The notes under the pieces were generated by a model that was given only the letters and a program-made list of their open reading frames with translations, had not been told where the DNA came from and did no database searches. From Ophthalmolycus amberensis (lineage: Eukaryota; Chordata; Actinopteri; Perciformes; Zoarcidae): DNA of 64,000 bases. Position 1 is the first letter of the stretch, and every line of letters starts with the position of its first letter. A program made the translations under genes and the position numbers. Positions 1 through 11,013 of this stretch are shown here, one piece after another. Where the stretch lies: NCBI GenBank assembly GCA_024529925.1, contig JAFEUB010001040.1, positions 445,001 to 509,000 on the forward strand. The letters run 5' to 3'.

Positions 1-66
1 CTGATTGTCCTTGTCCCAAATGTATTTATTATCGGAGGTAAGACCTTGGCATCGGGCTGCTCAGAC

Positions 67-339
67 TCATTCTATGACTTTTATCATTCCCAAATGTTTC
101 ACTTTTATTTCTAAGTCTTTGACTCGGTCTTTCTTCGTACATTTAATCTGTTTCAATTTACCTTCTAAATCCCCTCTTAACATTTTGAGCTTAGCGGCGC
201 TCAATGAGCCGTCTTCAGGAAAACCAAACTCCCTTGACCAGTACGTGAGGTATTTTAAACACCCGTTTCCATATTTCTGTTGCATCATATCAATTATTGG
301 GCCCGAGGGCTCTGCGCTTTTACCATCTTTACCACCCAT
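67..339 (-). CDS. Gag-like N-terminal fragment (90 codons)
   Basis: The frame begins Met-Gly-Gly, a context fitting N-terminal myristoylation of a matrix protein. It continues with a tryptophan/aromatic-rich stretch (residues about 22-40) and a lysine-rich tail, as in matrix domains of fish endogenous retroviruses. It lies downstream of the candidate LTR and primer site on the same strand. It ends at a TGA at 67-69, far shorter than a full gag, so it is truncated by a stop or frameshift. The identification rests on position and overall character; no capsid or nucleocapsid motif is present in the window. Confidence 0.4.
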   Translation of the reverse strand: MGGKDGKSAEPSGPIIDMMQQKYGNGCLKYLTYWSREFGFPEDGSLSAAKLKMLRGDLEGKLKQIKCTKKDRVKDLEIKVKHLGMIKVIE

Positions 340-431
340 CGTGGATACGTTAACGTTACCTTTACAATATAGTCGTCACCATACAGCGTATGTTTATTCT
401 ATCGAAGGAAAACTTTTTGCAAAAAACCTCG

Positions 432-545
432 TTTGAAACTCACGTTATGTTGGAAAATCACGAATACCTTATTTCAAACTTATTTGAAACTCACGTTATG
501 TTGGAAAATCACGAATACCTTATTTCAAATGTTATTTGAAGTTCA
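432..545. repeat. 51 bp tandem repeat, about 2.2 copies
   Basis: Two nearly identical 51 bp copies start at 432 and 483, each containing TCACGTTATGTTGGAAAATC, followed by a partial third copy ending near 545. It lies in the leader between the candidate primer site and the gag-like frame. Confidence 0.8.
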
Positions 546-1105
546 CGTTAGTTATTTATCACGATTCTTATTCTATCAGTATAGAATTCACGTATTTGAT
601 AATTTTAACCACGGTCTTACAACAAACCTATTGTAGTCAAGCGATCTGTGTTTACGATCTCAAAATGTTTTTATTCTGAGTTAAATCATCACCGTATAAC
701 ACAATCCTATTTTCTACGTAAAAGCGTGTAATAGTGATATGCCAGAAAACGAAAAAGGGAGTTTACATGAACCATTCGTAAAACAAAACCACAAACGTCA
801 AAAACAGTTGTGTTACCCAAATAAAAATGACTACTTGACCATTCATCTGTGTCTGTTAAATCATATGACCCTAGTATAATTTTACCATTACTTTTACAAT
901 TGGAATTTTAACTTTCTTACCCGTTTGTAGAAATTAATTCTTTTCCGTTTGATTCGCGTGCTGTCAATCAGAAACTCCCTCGGGTCCGCCGGTTCTTTCT
1001 CTCTTGTCTAATGAGGTATAAGACAGGAAACTTCAGTTTTGGATTCCCTGGGAGAGGCCTTCTCCTCCGGTCAGCCCCTCTGGAGCCCTGATGGACAGTC
1101 AGCGA

Positions 1106-1124
1106 ATCCTGTTCGTAGACGCCA
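1106..1124 (-). other. Candidate retroviral primer-binding site
   Basis: On the minus strand, three bases (ATT) after the candidate LTR end CA, the sequence starts TGGCG and contains GAACAGG. This resembles sites complementary to the 3' end of a lysine-type tRNA, though the middle differs from the usual form, so the primer tRNA is uncertain. Confidence 0.45.
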
Positions 1125-1127
1125 AAT

Positions 1128-1699
1128 TGTTGTGGAATATTTCTATGAATATTCGGGAGAAGAGTGTTAAAGTGTTATCAAATCAATGTCAAATGAAACA
1201 GAGTCTGGATGAATGATCAAAGTTATAATAGTCAATTTATTTCGCTTGCAAGCAAAAGAGAGAGCAGTTCTCAACAGACACGTATCGCAGAGCCCTGTGA
1301 GGAGTACCCTAAAATCATCTTCATGCATGCTACCTTTATACCCACAGACAAAAGAAAACAGCTGAACCAGGCAAGGGGAAGAATGATGGGAGAATGACAT
1401 TTGTGTAAACTGTGCAATGTCTGGCATATTCTCTGCAACAACAAGAGTAGGCCTGGTTCTATGTCGAGGCCATACATGGCCTGCAAATGTCTCCTCCCGT
1501 GCTCTTTGACCTATGTGAATGTATATGTTTAAGTGGAGTTTCATGGTAGACCTATGTGAATGTTTATGTTAATGGGGAGGTTTATGTTAGAGCTATGTGA
1601 ATGTTTATGTTAATGGGGAGGTTTATGTTAGAGCAGGCGCTGTCCGTCTAAGGAGAACTAAGCAGAGAGCAGAATAGAAACATTTTTTCCTATTACACA
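1128..1699 (-). repeat. Candidate LTR with 41 bp triplicated U3 repeat
   Basis: On the minus strand the segment begins TGTG and ends ACA next to the primer-like site. A polyadenylation signal AATAAA lies on the minus strand around 1236-1241. A 41 bp direct repeat (copies starting near 1511, 1552 and 1593) sits in the upstream half, where U3 enhancer repeats are expected. The upstream boundary is a best guess because no second LTR or target duplication is in view. Short open frames inside it are chance. Confidence 0.45.
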
Positions 1700-2440
1700 C
1701 CTCACTGATTTTTTTATATTAAAGGTTACTTGAGCTGATGAGTTTCACAACTTTACTAACCAGAAAGTGTTCTTTACCACGTTTCTGTCAGTATAGTCAA
1801 CTAATTAAGCAGAAATGAGTTACGGTCACTTTTTTTTTGAAGTAAGGTCATCAATTACATTTTACAGTGTAGATGGTTTACTAGATCACTACTCTCTGCC
1901 AGAATGTAATTTGTCACGGTAAAACTAGTTCGTTAGCGCTATCAACTATTTCACATGCAATGCTTTGTTGTGCGGAGAATCAGCCAAAAGAGGACATAAT
2001 GTACAGCAGAGCTCAGCATGATGAAACTGTAAACCCAGCAAGTGAAAGGGGGTGAAAGTAGCATTTTAACCTCTCTGACGTGTCTTTCCTTCCACTTTCT
2101 TGGACTTCTTCCTATTCTTTTTCCCCTTCTTGTTCTTCTTCTTCTTTTTGTTGTCCTCTGATGATGATGATGTGTTAGGAGGAGTCAGACATATCAGAGG
2201 AAGATTCCATTGAGCTTTCACTGGAGGAACTTGATGACAAGTGGACTGCCTGGGTGGAACATGTGTCCTCATTTTTAAGAGCTGTCAAACAGATACAAAC
2301 ACAAACATAAAACTTACAGCACAATGCCCCAAAAAAAACATAGGTGCATGAATGTCACTGGCAGTGGTGGAGGAATGGAGACTACTGGACATCGCTGCGG
2401 TAAAGTCAGCAGACACTCAGATCTCCGTGGTCAACTCAGC
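1700..2440. other. No gene recognised
   Basis: The stretch is AT-rich. It holds a short minus-strand frame (2066-2272) ending in a lysine run coded by a purine-rich tract; that looks like low complexity and I do not call it a gene. Confidence 0.5.
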
Positions 2441-2443
2441 AGA

Positions 2444-2708
2444 CACTTACATGTTAGTGCCTATATGCTGAAATTCACCGTAAACACATTTAAACGGCAC
2501 AGATCGGGAGCGAGCGAAGGACTTTGAAAGTTAGCAGAAAGATTAACATGAGACAACATCCGGTTTCTTCAGACGAACATCCGGTTTTCAGAATAAGATG
2601 CCAACAAAGTATGAATTATATTCACATTAAGTATAAAACATGCTGCATCTCGTGAGTCAAAGGGAAAATAGACCTAAATTGTGGGTAAAGTGTCTTTATT
2701 CTTTGATC
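2444..2708 (-). mobile_element. Fragment of a dispersed element, inverted copy of 38219-38512
   Basis: The reverse complement matches 38219-38512 closely, sharing blocks such as AACATCCGGTTTCTT and GGGAGCGAGCGAAGGACTTT. The other copy lies inside a hAT element with clear ends (37591-38652). This one therefore appears to be a truncated relative lacking those terminal repeats. The 38 kb copy has about 30 extra bases near its middle. Confidence 0.75.
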
Positions 2709-2884
2709 GCTGGGTCACCATCATTACCTCTGAGTTACAGCATTATATTGATGAACAGTAGAGCTGCATTCACATGCTCTGACTGTCATGAAGACACAAG
2801 ACACACATGTAGATGAAACGTGCTGAAACATTTTATTCCTGTTGCACAGCAGTGGAACGTTTCACATACAGTCACACACTGAGC

Positions 2885-3107
2885 ACAGATAGTGAAGCGA
2901 TAGAACTGCTGCTGTGTAAAGAGAATACTGCTGTTAAAAAGCACCTGATGAGTTTAAAGTGTTTACACCAAATGTTATTGCACTTTTGTTCATATAGCAG
3001 CACTTTCAAAATAAAAGTGCGCAATACACTACTTTTTAATTCATTATTGCACTTTGCGCATAATGCAATTAATCGCGATTAAAAATTGTAATCGTTGCCC
3101 AGCACTA
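2885..3107 (-). mobile_element. hAT-like element end, same family as 6964-7910
   Basis: The segment ends at 3107 in TTGCCCAGCACTA, the same terminal repeat as the complete element at 6964-7910. Its sequence inward (AATCGCGATT, the run of short tracts around TGCACTTTTGTTCATATAG) matches that element in reverse. The opposite end is not found, so it is truncated or abuts the fragment at 2444-2708. Confidence 0.7.
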
Positions 3108-3630
3108 ATATATAAACATCGAACAAAAAGTTAGGAAATTAGTGTTTGGTAGATTATTTCTCTGTTGTAACAATGCTTCTTGGCAATAAATGTTATACCG
3201 TTGGAAAGCCTGTTTATTTACCTTTCAAACGGTGCCCCATTTGTAAGGAACATGCATTTCTGGGATGAGCAGCACAGCTGAGTATGTGGGTTGCGCCCAT
3301 GAAATATTTGCCAAATCTTCTCTGCCAATGACAAACAAGCGTACACATTGTTCTTCAAATCTTTATTCAACCTCTTCTATTTCTTCCGTCCCACCTCTTC
3401 TTCTCCTTCATTTTTTAAGCTACAGAAACCATTCAACTATCAAAATGTTCAGCTCTTTCACCAGAGGGGTGCTATGACTTTTCATATTTCTAACCTTTAA
3501 ACTTTTTGAATTATTAAGCTTTTTATTTTCAATGGGATCTCTATGGAGAATATTTTCAAATGGCTTCAGGCACACAGGTGTTCGCGATTGAGCCAATTAG
3601 TGATGTTGATAAACACACAGACTCACAGAC

Positions 3631-4035
3631 ACACGCGCACATACACTCCTCTCCCTCTCTCTCTCTCTGTGTCTCTCTCTCATACAGTCATTCAGGTCTT
3701 AGGGATCTTTAGAGGTCTTTCCCTCCTCCACCCCCCCCCCCACACACACACACGCCATTTTAAAATAAAAGCCCCACAGAATGAATCCTAACTGAAATGC
3801 TTGTGATGAGCCTGTCATTTAATAACCGGTTTGTGTTTATCTAACATTATGATTCTGTCTCCTCTCCCCTTCTCCCCCACACCCCATTTCAAAATAAAAG
3901 CCCCAGAGAGTGAATTCTAACTGAACTGCTTGTGATGAAGCCTGTCATTTAATAACCTCTGTTTATGTGTCAAACATTATGATTATGTCTCCTCTCCCCC
4001 TCCCTCCCCCACCCTTTCAAAAATAAAAGCCCCAT
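3631..4035. repeat. CT/CA microsatellite and ~128 bp tandem repeat
   Basis: CT- and CA-rich runs at 3631-3690 and a C-run plus CA run at 3730-3753 are followed by just over two copies of a ~128 bp unit. The unit starts near 3755, 3884 and 4011 and carries AAAATAAAAGCCCC and CCTGTCATTTAATAACC. Confidence 0.75.
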
Positions 4036-4087
4036 GGATTAACTGTATTTAAACAAGCTCAAAATTTGGCTTTTTTGTTAAAAAAAT

Positions 4088-5405
4088 GAATGCTCTAACT
4101 ACTACTGCTGCTGCTAATATAGTATTACTACTACTGCTACTACTACTTCTACTATAACTTTTGCTGTTGCTACTATTACTGCTACTGCTATTACTGCTAC
4201 CATCAATGTGATTACTACCACTACTACTATTACTTATACGACAACTGCTACTACTACTGCTATTCATGCTACTAAAAGTAGTAATACTACTACAGCTATT
4301 AGTACGACTGCTACTAGTACTACTACTACTGCTACATCTTCTACTGCCATTACTATTACTATTACTACTACTACTACTACTGTGATATTAAATACTATGA
4401 CAACTGATACTACGTCTTCTACTACTTCTTCTAATTACTAATACTTCTACTACTAATAATACTTCTACTACAACTTCTACTACTACTACAAATATCACTA
4501 ATACTACTACTAGTAGTTATTATAATGCTACTAATACTTCTACTAATAATACTTCTACTACAACTACAACTTCTACTACTACTACAAATATCACTACTAC
4601 TACTACTAGTAGTTATTCTAATGCTACTAATACTTCTACTAATAATACTTCTACTACAACTTATACTACTACAAATATCACCACTGATGAATTTTTTTAA
4701 GCCACAGAAACTGTTCGAATATCAAAATGTTCAGCTCTTTCAGGAGAGGTGTGATATGACTTTTCATATTTGTAATCTTTAAACTCTTTGAATTATTAAG
4801 CTTTTTGCAATTTGTTTTTGAATTGGATATCTATTTTCAGCAATGTTTTTGCGATTAATTTTAGTTTTCAGCATTCCATCGCATTTTCAGCAGGAAATGC
4901 TTTTTCTAGTTCAACTTTTGCTGTTGCTACTATTACTACTACTGCTACTGCTATTACTGCTACCATGAATATTATTACTACCACTACTGCTATTACTACC
5001 ACTACTATTATTACTTATACCACAACTGCTAATACTGCTATTCCTGCTACTACCAGTACTAATACTACTACAGCTATTAGTACGACTGCTACTACTACTA
5101 CTACTGCTACTTCAAAAACTGACTTTACTATTACTACTACTACTACTTATTATACAACTACTAGTTATATAAAATACTACGACCACTACTACAGCTATTA
5201 CTACGACTACTGATACTACTACTTCTACTACTTCTTCTAATTACTAATACTTCGACTACAACTTCTACTACTACTGCTACTACAAATATCACTCCTGCTA
5301 CAACTAGTACTTATTCAAATGCTACTAATACTTATACTGCTAATAATACTTCTACTACAATTACAACTTCTACTACTACTACAACAACAAATATCACTAC
5401 CGCTG
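4088..5405. repeat. Long imperfect trinucleotide (CTA/ACT)n microsatellite
   Basis: Two blocks (4088-4685 and 4915-5405) consist largely of CTA/ACT/GCT triplets. Their reading frames are runs of Thr or Ser with interruptions and have no gene-like features. They are separated by one copy of the module described at 3413-5640. Confidence 0.9.
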
Positions 5406-5640
5406 GAATTCTTTTAAGCTACAGAAACCGTTCGAATATCAAAATGTTCAGCTCTTTCAGGAGAGGGGTGATATAACTTCATATTTGTAATCTTTCAACT
5501 TTTTGAATTATTAAGCTTTTTGCAATTTTTTTTAAATTGGATATCTATTTTCAGCAATGTTTTTGAGATTCATTTCAGCTTTCAGCATTCCAACGCATTT
5601 TCAGCAGGAAATGCATTTTCTAGTTCCCTTTCCTAATCAT

Positions 5641-6299
5641 TTCTTGACGCTGCCTTACTTCTTTTTTCCCCTAAATCAACATAACTGGCAGGGCCATCAT
5701 CACCCATCCATCCACAGTGACAAGTCACAGTCAGCAGATCTCTGCCAAAATGTCACCCTGTCACAGAAGATCTCTGTGTCAGAGCACTGTTTCACACTTT
5801 GTCTGCCTTTAAATGGAGATTAAACACCAATGATTTGACATTTGACCAAGTCCACAAACCTCTGCATGGACATTTTTGTCAGAGCTTGCCCCATGTCCTA
5901 TTTTCACAGCTCTATGTTAGAGAATTAATTCATTAAAAATAATTAATATCCCCTAACCCTTAGGTTTTGTGACATGCATTTAAAGAGCACAGTATGATTC
6001 TCATAGGAATTATGAAAGAGACAAACATAATACAATCCGCAAAATAGCCCAAATTACTCATACAGCTACACTGCAGGGCATCTAATGGATGAGTGACTTG
6101 ATGACCCAGGGTCAATTCCTGCTTTTCTCATGTTCTTTGTTTAAAGAGTTCACACAGACCCACATGCTCAATCAGCAGTGTTATTAATACATTTCATCTT
6201 AAAGCTTACAACATCTGTCTCTTATAGATTACAAAACTATAATATTACATTTCAAAAAGAGTACATTTTATAACCCTTTAATACTGCAATGTTCATGAC
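5641..6299. other. No gene recognised
   Basis: The sequence is unique-looking and AT-rich with no recognisable repeat, RNA gene or coherent reading frame. Confidence 0.5.
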
Positions 6300-6728
6300 A
6301 GCATGTTGTGCATCTGATAATATAGGCGACTGGTTGTCCCGTCGCTCAGAGGTCCCGACGGCCGATCGACCCGGTCACGGCTGTTGTCTGTCCTGGCCCC
6401 ACAGTGGTGGAATGAACTCCCCACTGACGTCAGGACAGCAGAGTCGCTGCCCATCTTTCATCAGGCTGAAAACTCACCTCTTCAAGAAGGCCTACCCTGA
6501 GCCTTCCACTTTGCACTTGCTGTATTCATATTAGTTTGTTGCACTTATTGTATTCATACTAGTTTGTTTCTGTACTTTTGCTCTGGTTTATGCTCTTAGA
6601 TGCTTGTTTAAAAAAGGAGATGCACTTATGACTTCTGGTGACTAGTATTTCTCTTGAATACTGATGTTGAATACACTTATTGTAAGTCGCTTTGGATAAA
6701 AGTGTCTGCTAAATGACTGTAATGTAAT
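6300..6728 (+). mobile_element. LINE 3' end (L2/CR1-type)
   Basis: The frame from about 6330 to 6531 matches the extreme C-terminus of LINE reverse transcriptase proteins: a Trp-x-x-(Ser)-Gly-Gly-Met-Asn-Ser-Pro stretch, then Arg-Leu-Lys-Thr-His-Leu-Phe-Lys-Lys-Ala. It is followed by a 3' UTR ending in GTCGCTTTGGATAAAAGTGT and CTGCTAAATGACTG, a tail typical of fish LINEs and of the SINEs that use them. It is strongly 5' truncated, the usual state for such insertions. Confidence 0.75.
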
Positions 6729-6963
6729 GATAATATAGCCGAATGCCAAGAAAAAGATGAATAAATAAATATAATGAATAATAAATCCTCAGAAATGATG
6801 TTTATGAAATTACGTGAACAAAAACTATTTTCTATCTGCATGTGTCTTATGAATATACTGAACAGCTACTTGCAGTTATGACAGTTTGTATTCTTAGAAG
6901 AACATTTGTAACAGTCATACACCATAGGTCAGTTCAAGAGCTTAACTTTCTTTTAAATAAAAT

Positions 6964-7910
6964 TAGTGCTGGGCAACGATTACAATTTTTAATCGCGATT
7001 AATCGCATGTTTTGTTTGGTTGTCAGGCACAAAATTCAATAATGAATTCAAAAGTAGTGTATTGTGCACTTTTATTTTAAAAGTACTGCTATATGAACAA
7101 AAGTGCAATAACATTTGGTTTGCAAACACTTTAAACAAATCAGGTTCTTTTTAACAGCAGTATTCCCTTTACACAGTAGCTGTTATAACACAGTTATAAT
7201 GATTCTGATAATAGATATTCAGCCGGTGTTCACAACTTTATCTTCATGTGTGTAAGAGATGCAATTTGAAACATACACCGTGAAAACTGCAAACCTATCG
7301 ACGTCATGTTTTTTATGTTTGTTAAATTCTCAGTAGCGATAAATTATGCTTATTATACATATTACAAACAAAACACTTTAAAAACTCTAAAAATATTATT
7401 TAAATGAATCATTGCTTTTTTGTATTTTGGTCAGACACGTGCAACGCTGATTACCATAATATGTGTGGTATTTGTTATAAATGTACGTTGGTACAGAGAG
7501 GGTGATAAGAAGCTGTACATGGAGGGACTTAGGACCCAGGGGAATGTAGGTGAAGCGTGGAACCTGTAGGCTCTCACGTGCTTATATGTTTATTTAAAAA
7601 CATGACAATATGTGTTTTGATATTGTGTGTGTGTGTATGAGACAGGAGGGACTGACGGTTCCGGACCGGGCGTGTCACCCGGTGGGGGGGGGGAGCGGCA
7701 GCAGAAGGAAGTGACGCCACACAAACACAGCTGTTCACCGCTCGCTGCACGGTTCTTGTGTTAAAAATGTCCGCTTAATACTACATTTTAAAAACTGCGT
7801 TAACGCGCGATAATATAATTGTCGGCGTTATTATCGCGTTAACGCATTAATTAATGCGTTAACGCGATAATAACGCCGACAATAATAACGTGTTAACTTG
7901 CCCAGCACTA
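6964..7910. mobile_element. Complete non-autonomous hAT-like element
   Basis: The ends are inverted repeats TAGTGCTGGGCAA and TTGCCCAGCACTA. The flanks are AATAAAAT (6956-6963) and AATAAAAC (7911-7918), an 8 bp target duplication with one difference, the length expected for hAT transposition. The interior has no transposase frame. It has AATCGCGATTAATCGCAT next to the left end and a large palindrome near the right end. A truncated relative lies at 2885-3107. Confidence 0.75.
7818..7883. repeat. Perfect 66 bp palindrome, no spacer
   Basis: The arms 7818-7850 and 7851-7883 are exact reverse complements meeting at TTAA|TTAA. The arms contain GCGTTAACGC and GTCGGCGTTATTATCGCG. It lies 27 bp inside the right end of the hAT-like element. 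Confidence 0.95.
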
Positions 7911-8876
7911 AATAAAACATATATACACACGTGCATTTCTAAAGGAGGATAAAAGTTTCAGAGTTTGAATAGAACACAAATAAACAGACAACCGGACACT
8001 GAATGAGGAAAAGCACAATGACAAGGACAGCAGGGTGAAACAGGTGGAACATAATAAGGGCGGGGCAGATAATCACAAAGGGGTCATTCTTTGGAAAAAC
8101 TAATTCTGTCCCTAGTCTTTACAGAAATATTACACATGGAAAACAGTTTTACGGTTACAATTTACAATGTAAAATAAAAGTTACTTTAACAATTACACCT
8201 TATTGAGCCATCAATTTCGCAATATTCCCTTTTAATGCAGCTATATAGAATTCCAAGCACCAAAGAAGTGCTCGTCGCCACAGTCTTGCAAAGAATGCAA
8301 GTGCCGCATTTTTCTACCATTTAAAATGCAATAATGTATACATAACCATCAAATATATATATATATAACAAAAAAAACAATATGCCATATAATTATAAAA
8401 CATAATCAAAGTAGTGGTCCATTGGAGTCCAATCACTGATAAAACCATGGAACATTAATCCCTTTTTTTAAATAATAAAAATTCACACTGATGTTATCGC
8501 TTGACTTAGTGTTACATATTTTCTTCAGATCTATAAAGAAAGGCACAATTTTTATATTGTATTTTCAGACTGTGTTGGAATGTTTTTCCTCTCCCAAAAA
8601 TTGTCACTACCGAAACATAGTAATACACTATAGTAAAAAAAGTAGTATTATTAACCTGTTAAGATTGTGTTTCCTTCCCTTCTCTGAAGAGTATTTTTAC
8701 AAATATTTCTTGAAGGTTTTCACAATTAAATCAATAAAAATGACATTTTTACCAAATTTCTAAGTTCAATTCATACAATTCTATCAAAATCTAAATGCAA
8801 TATTTCTTTGTAAAGTGCATAATACTGATCATATTGATTCCAGAGTTCATGATTGATAAAATGTAACATACATTAA
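7911..8876. other. No gene recognised
   Basis: AT-rich sequence with a short (AT)n run near 8355. The 90-codon frame at 8491-8763 is AT-rich with no domain and I judge it to be chance. Confidence 0.5.
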
Positions 8877-8877
8877 G

Positions 8878-8923
8878 TGTCCAGATCAGCCCAACGTCGT
8901 GTGACGTTGGGCTGATCTGGACA
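8878..8923. repeat. Perfect 21 bp stem hairpin with 4-base loop
   Basis: The core arms GTCCAGATCAGCCCAACGTC (8879-8898) and its exact reverse complement (8903-8922) flank GTGT; one further T-A pair closes at 8878/8923. It lies just past the decayed 3' coding end of the minus-strand gene, whose last recognisable residues run into the arm, so it looks like a short inverted duplication of coding sequence. Confidence 0.95.
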
Positions 8924-11013
8924 TGCCTCTGTGTGACGTTTTCTGGCGGAGGGATTAAGGTGAGGACCTTGTCCACTGTGTATCAGATCATGTCCTCTAG
9001 TCGCGGCCAATAAAAGCAGGTTCGCCCAATGTTGTGCATGACTTTGACCTCAAGGGCACCTGCAGACAGATAACGGGTAAAATAAAAGGACATTGGGCAA
9101 GGTATGATAAGTATTGCTTGTATTGGAATCTTATAAGACTGTGAACTAAAGTTTGATTCAAAGGGAATGGGAATATGAGAACGGAAGATGGCCAAGTGAG
9201 AATGAATGAAAAGAGAGAAATATCATGGAAAAAAGAAAAGATGTACAAATCACCTTCTTCTATGTCTTCAATGATTCCAGGATATGGGTCATCGTCATAT
9301 GTGATGACACACCACTTTCCAACAAGGTCTTCAGTGAAGTCATCAACTGGACAGAGAGTCCCTTCACACCCAGAGCTTGAGGTGGAATGGTTTCCATCTT
9401 CTGGGGCTGTTGGTTCAGATGTTCTTACATCTCTTCCAGGCTGTACTTGTGGTGCAATGTTGGTGGACGATGGGTGGAAACAGGGACAGATGGCCTCTCT
9501 GTTGCAGAAGCAGCTGAGCACTTTATAATGGCTCGTGACAAGGCACAGAATGTACACAACAGCATTATACAGTGTAGTCTGCCTGTGGGATGCTCCAAAA
9601 TGGACTTGCTGCACCTCCTTTGCATATTTGCACTGCCAGTTTTCTGCATAGTCAATGTGAAGAATAGCTTCGTCTTCTTTCAGAGATCTGTGCAGGAATT
9701 ATAGCTGTTTGTACTGGTGATGGATGTTGAAGAGGTGCTTGCACACTTTGGCTTTCATTTCTCTCTCAAAATCTTCCAAAAGGTGCTCTGGGCTGCCCTC
9801 ACATCTCTGTTTAACCGTTTTTGTCACAGTGATCTTCTCTCTTTCTCCGTCCTTCTCTTTTTCATAATCTTCTTTTTTCGTGAGCCACTGGTACCACCAT
9901 GTGGCTTCTGTTCCTGATGTACCAGTACTTGTGTGTGTGAGAGACTTGTTCTTACATGAGAGACATTCCCTGTACATGCAAGCTTTAGCCTGAGTGTCAC
10001 AGCACAACTCCTCTGCGACTTTGCTCAAGCTCGGTGAGTTAATAATGCTAATGTGCTTGAGCCTGTCTGCTTTCATTTGTGCATTGTCATGCAGTTTGCA
10101 GACACATGTCTCCCTGTTGTTGATGTTTGGGGCAACAATCCAAAAAGGTTTTGTCCTGCAGAAAAGCAAATCGGACAGCTTCAGATAAGGCATCTCCAGC
10201 ATTAACTTCTGATGCAAATTCAGCATCGTGTCAGAGAGGAACCTCTTTTGTTTCTTCTTTTGTGTATTGTGAAAAAGAAGGGTCTTTCTGATATGAGCAG
10301 GGAACTCTGTGCTTCTGTACATCCTTCAGAGTTTTCATTTTTGGGGAACAATTTGACTTGTCTGATGTCAACCTCAACCTCTGACATCTTTTTTTAAATT
10401 TTGCTTCCCTCCGCTGCAGGTCTTTGACCTTCTGCTCTAGCTTCTGTAATTTTCTGTAGTTACACATTTTTGACCTTCTACTTTTCTGGTCTGCAGGTCT
10501 ATCAGCCTCACTAGAAGTGCTAGTTGCACTTCTCGTTCTTTTCTGGTCTGCAGGTCTATGCTCTGGTGTCTGATCAGCCTCGCTAGAAGGGCTAGTTGCA
10601 CTTCTCGTTCTTTTCTGGTCTGCAGGTCTATGCTCTGGTGTCTGATCAGCCTCGCTAGAAGGGCTAGTTGCACTTCTCGTTCTTTTCTGGTCTGCAGGTC
10701 TATGCTCTGGTGTCTGATCAGCCTCACTAGAAGTGCTAGGTGGTGTGGAAGCCCTGCAAAATGTTTCCATCTCGCTCTGTCTTTTCACCAACACCCTGTG
10801 CTTTTGCTGTCTTTTCCTCCATGATTTTCTGACATTCCTTTGCTCCTTGTTGGATAGATCACTGATACATTTCAACTTTCCTTCTTCCTTTCGTTTCTTA
10901 TTTCTTTCTCTTTCCTTCCTTAAATATTCTTGGTGTTTCACTGGGTCATCCCTCACTCTTTGTCTGTATTCTCTCAGTCTCTCTGCTCCACTTTTTCTAA
11001 TTCCTTTTGGCAT
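8880..11013 (-). pseudogene. Decayed copy of a multi-domain, transposase-like fish protein family
   Basis: The minus-strand reading starts at ATG 11013 with a basic region containing Ala-Glu-Arg-Leu-Arg-Glu-Tyr-Arg-Gln-Arg, then a tandem repeat region, then a coiled-coil-like Lys/Glu-rich stretch (to 10231). After a frameshift near 10240 it resumes with a Cys/His-rich segment (about 10230-9930: Cys-Val-Cys-Lys-Leu-His, Cys-Met-Tyr-Arg-Glu-Cys-x-x-Cys). Next comes Val/Ile-Asp-Tyr-Ala-Glu-Asn-Trp near 9650, which I take to be the first acidic residue of a DDE-like core. The rest of the core is missing. The last exon pair is joined by an intron with GT at 9253-9252 and AG at 9061-9060, the reading frame continuing across it. 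A TGA at 8983-8985 interrupts the C-terminus (Gly-Lys-Trp-Cys-Val...Tyr-Pro-Gly-Ile-Ile, then Phe-Tyr-Trp-Pro). I recognise this domain order from uncharacterised, multi-copy fish proteins; the transposase link is an inference. Confidence 0.6.
10490..10740 (-). repeat. 72 bp in-frame coding repeat, three full copies
   Basis: Copies of a 72 bp (24-codon) unit recur at exact 72 bp spacing within the N-terminal region of the decayed gene. Each encodes Ser-Ser-Glu-Ala-Asp-Gln-Thr-Pro-Glu-His-Arg-Pro-Ala-Asp-Gln-Lys-Arg-Thr-Arg-Ser followed by Ala-Thr-Ser-Pro/Thr. A shorter partial copy lies at the low-coordinate end. The unit length keeps all three forward frames open. Confidence 0.9.

Larger units (their letters stand above)
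1..1699 (-). mobile_element. Endogenous-retrovirus-like element, 5' part (LTR, primer site, leader, gag start)
   Basis: Read on the minus strand, the order is a candidate LTR (1699 to 1128), a three-base gap, a primer-binding-site-like sequence beginning TGGCG, a leader of about 770 bases, then a short reading frame starting Met-Gly-Gly at 339. This is the standard order of a retroviral provirus 5' end. The rest of the element lies beyond the left edge of the window. The leader contains a 51 bp tandem repeat. The gag frame stops early, so this copy looks defective. The retroviral assignment is inferred from layout and from the gag-like start; no pol or env is visible. Confidence 0.5.
3413..5640. 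repeat. Composite repeat field: ~130-230 bp module in three copies
   Basis: A module containing ATCAAAATGTTCAGCTCTTT and GAATTATTAAGCTTTTT occurs at about 3413-3545, 4688-4905 and 5408-5640. The last two are longer and share CATTTTCAGCAGGAAATGC. Trinucleotide arrays lie between and after them, so module plus (CTA)n seems to have been duplicated as a unit. The open frames across it are translation of simple repeats. Confidence 0.8.

Noticed and set aside
2066..2272. Lysine-rich minus frame
   Set aside because: Low-complexity purine tract without other protein features.
4049..5213. Ser- and Thr-rich frames
   Set aside because: Simple translation of CTA/ACT triplet arrays.
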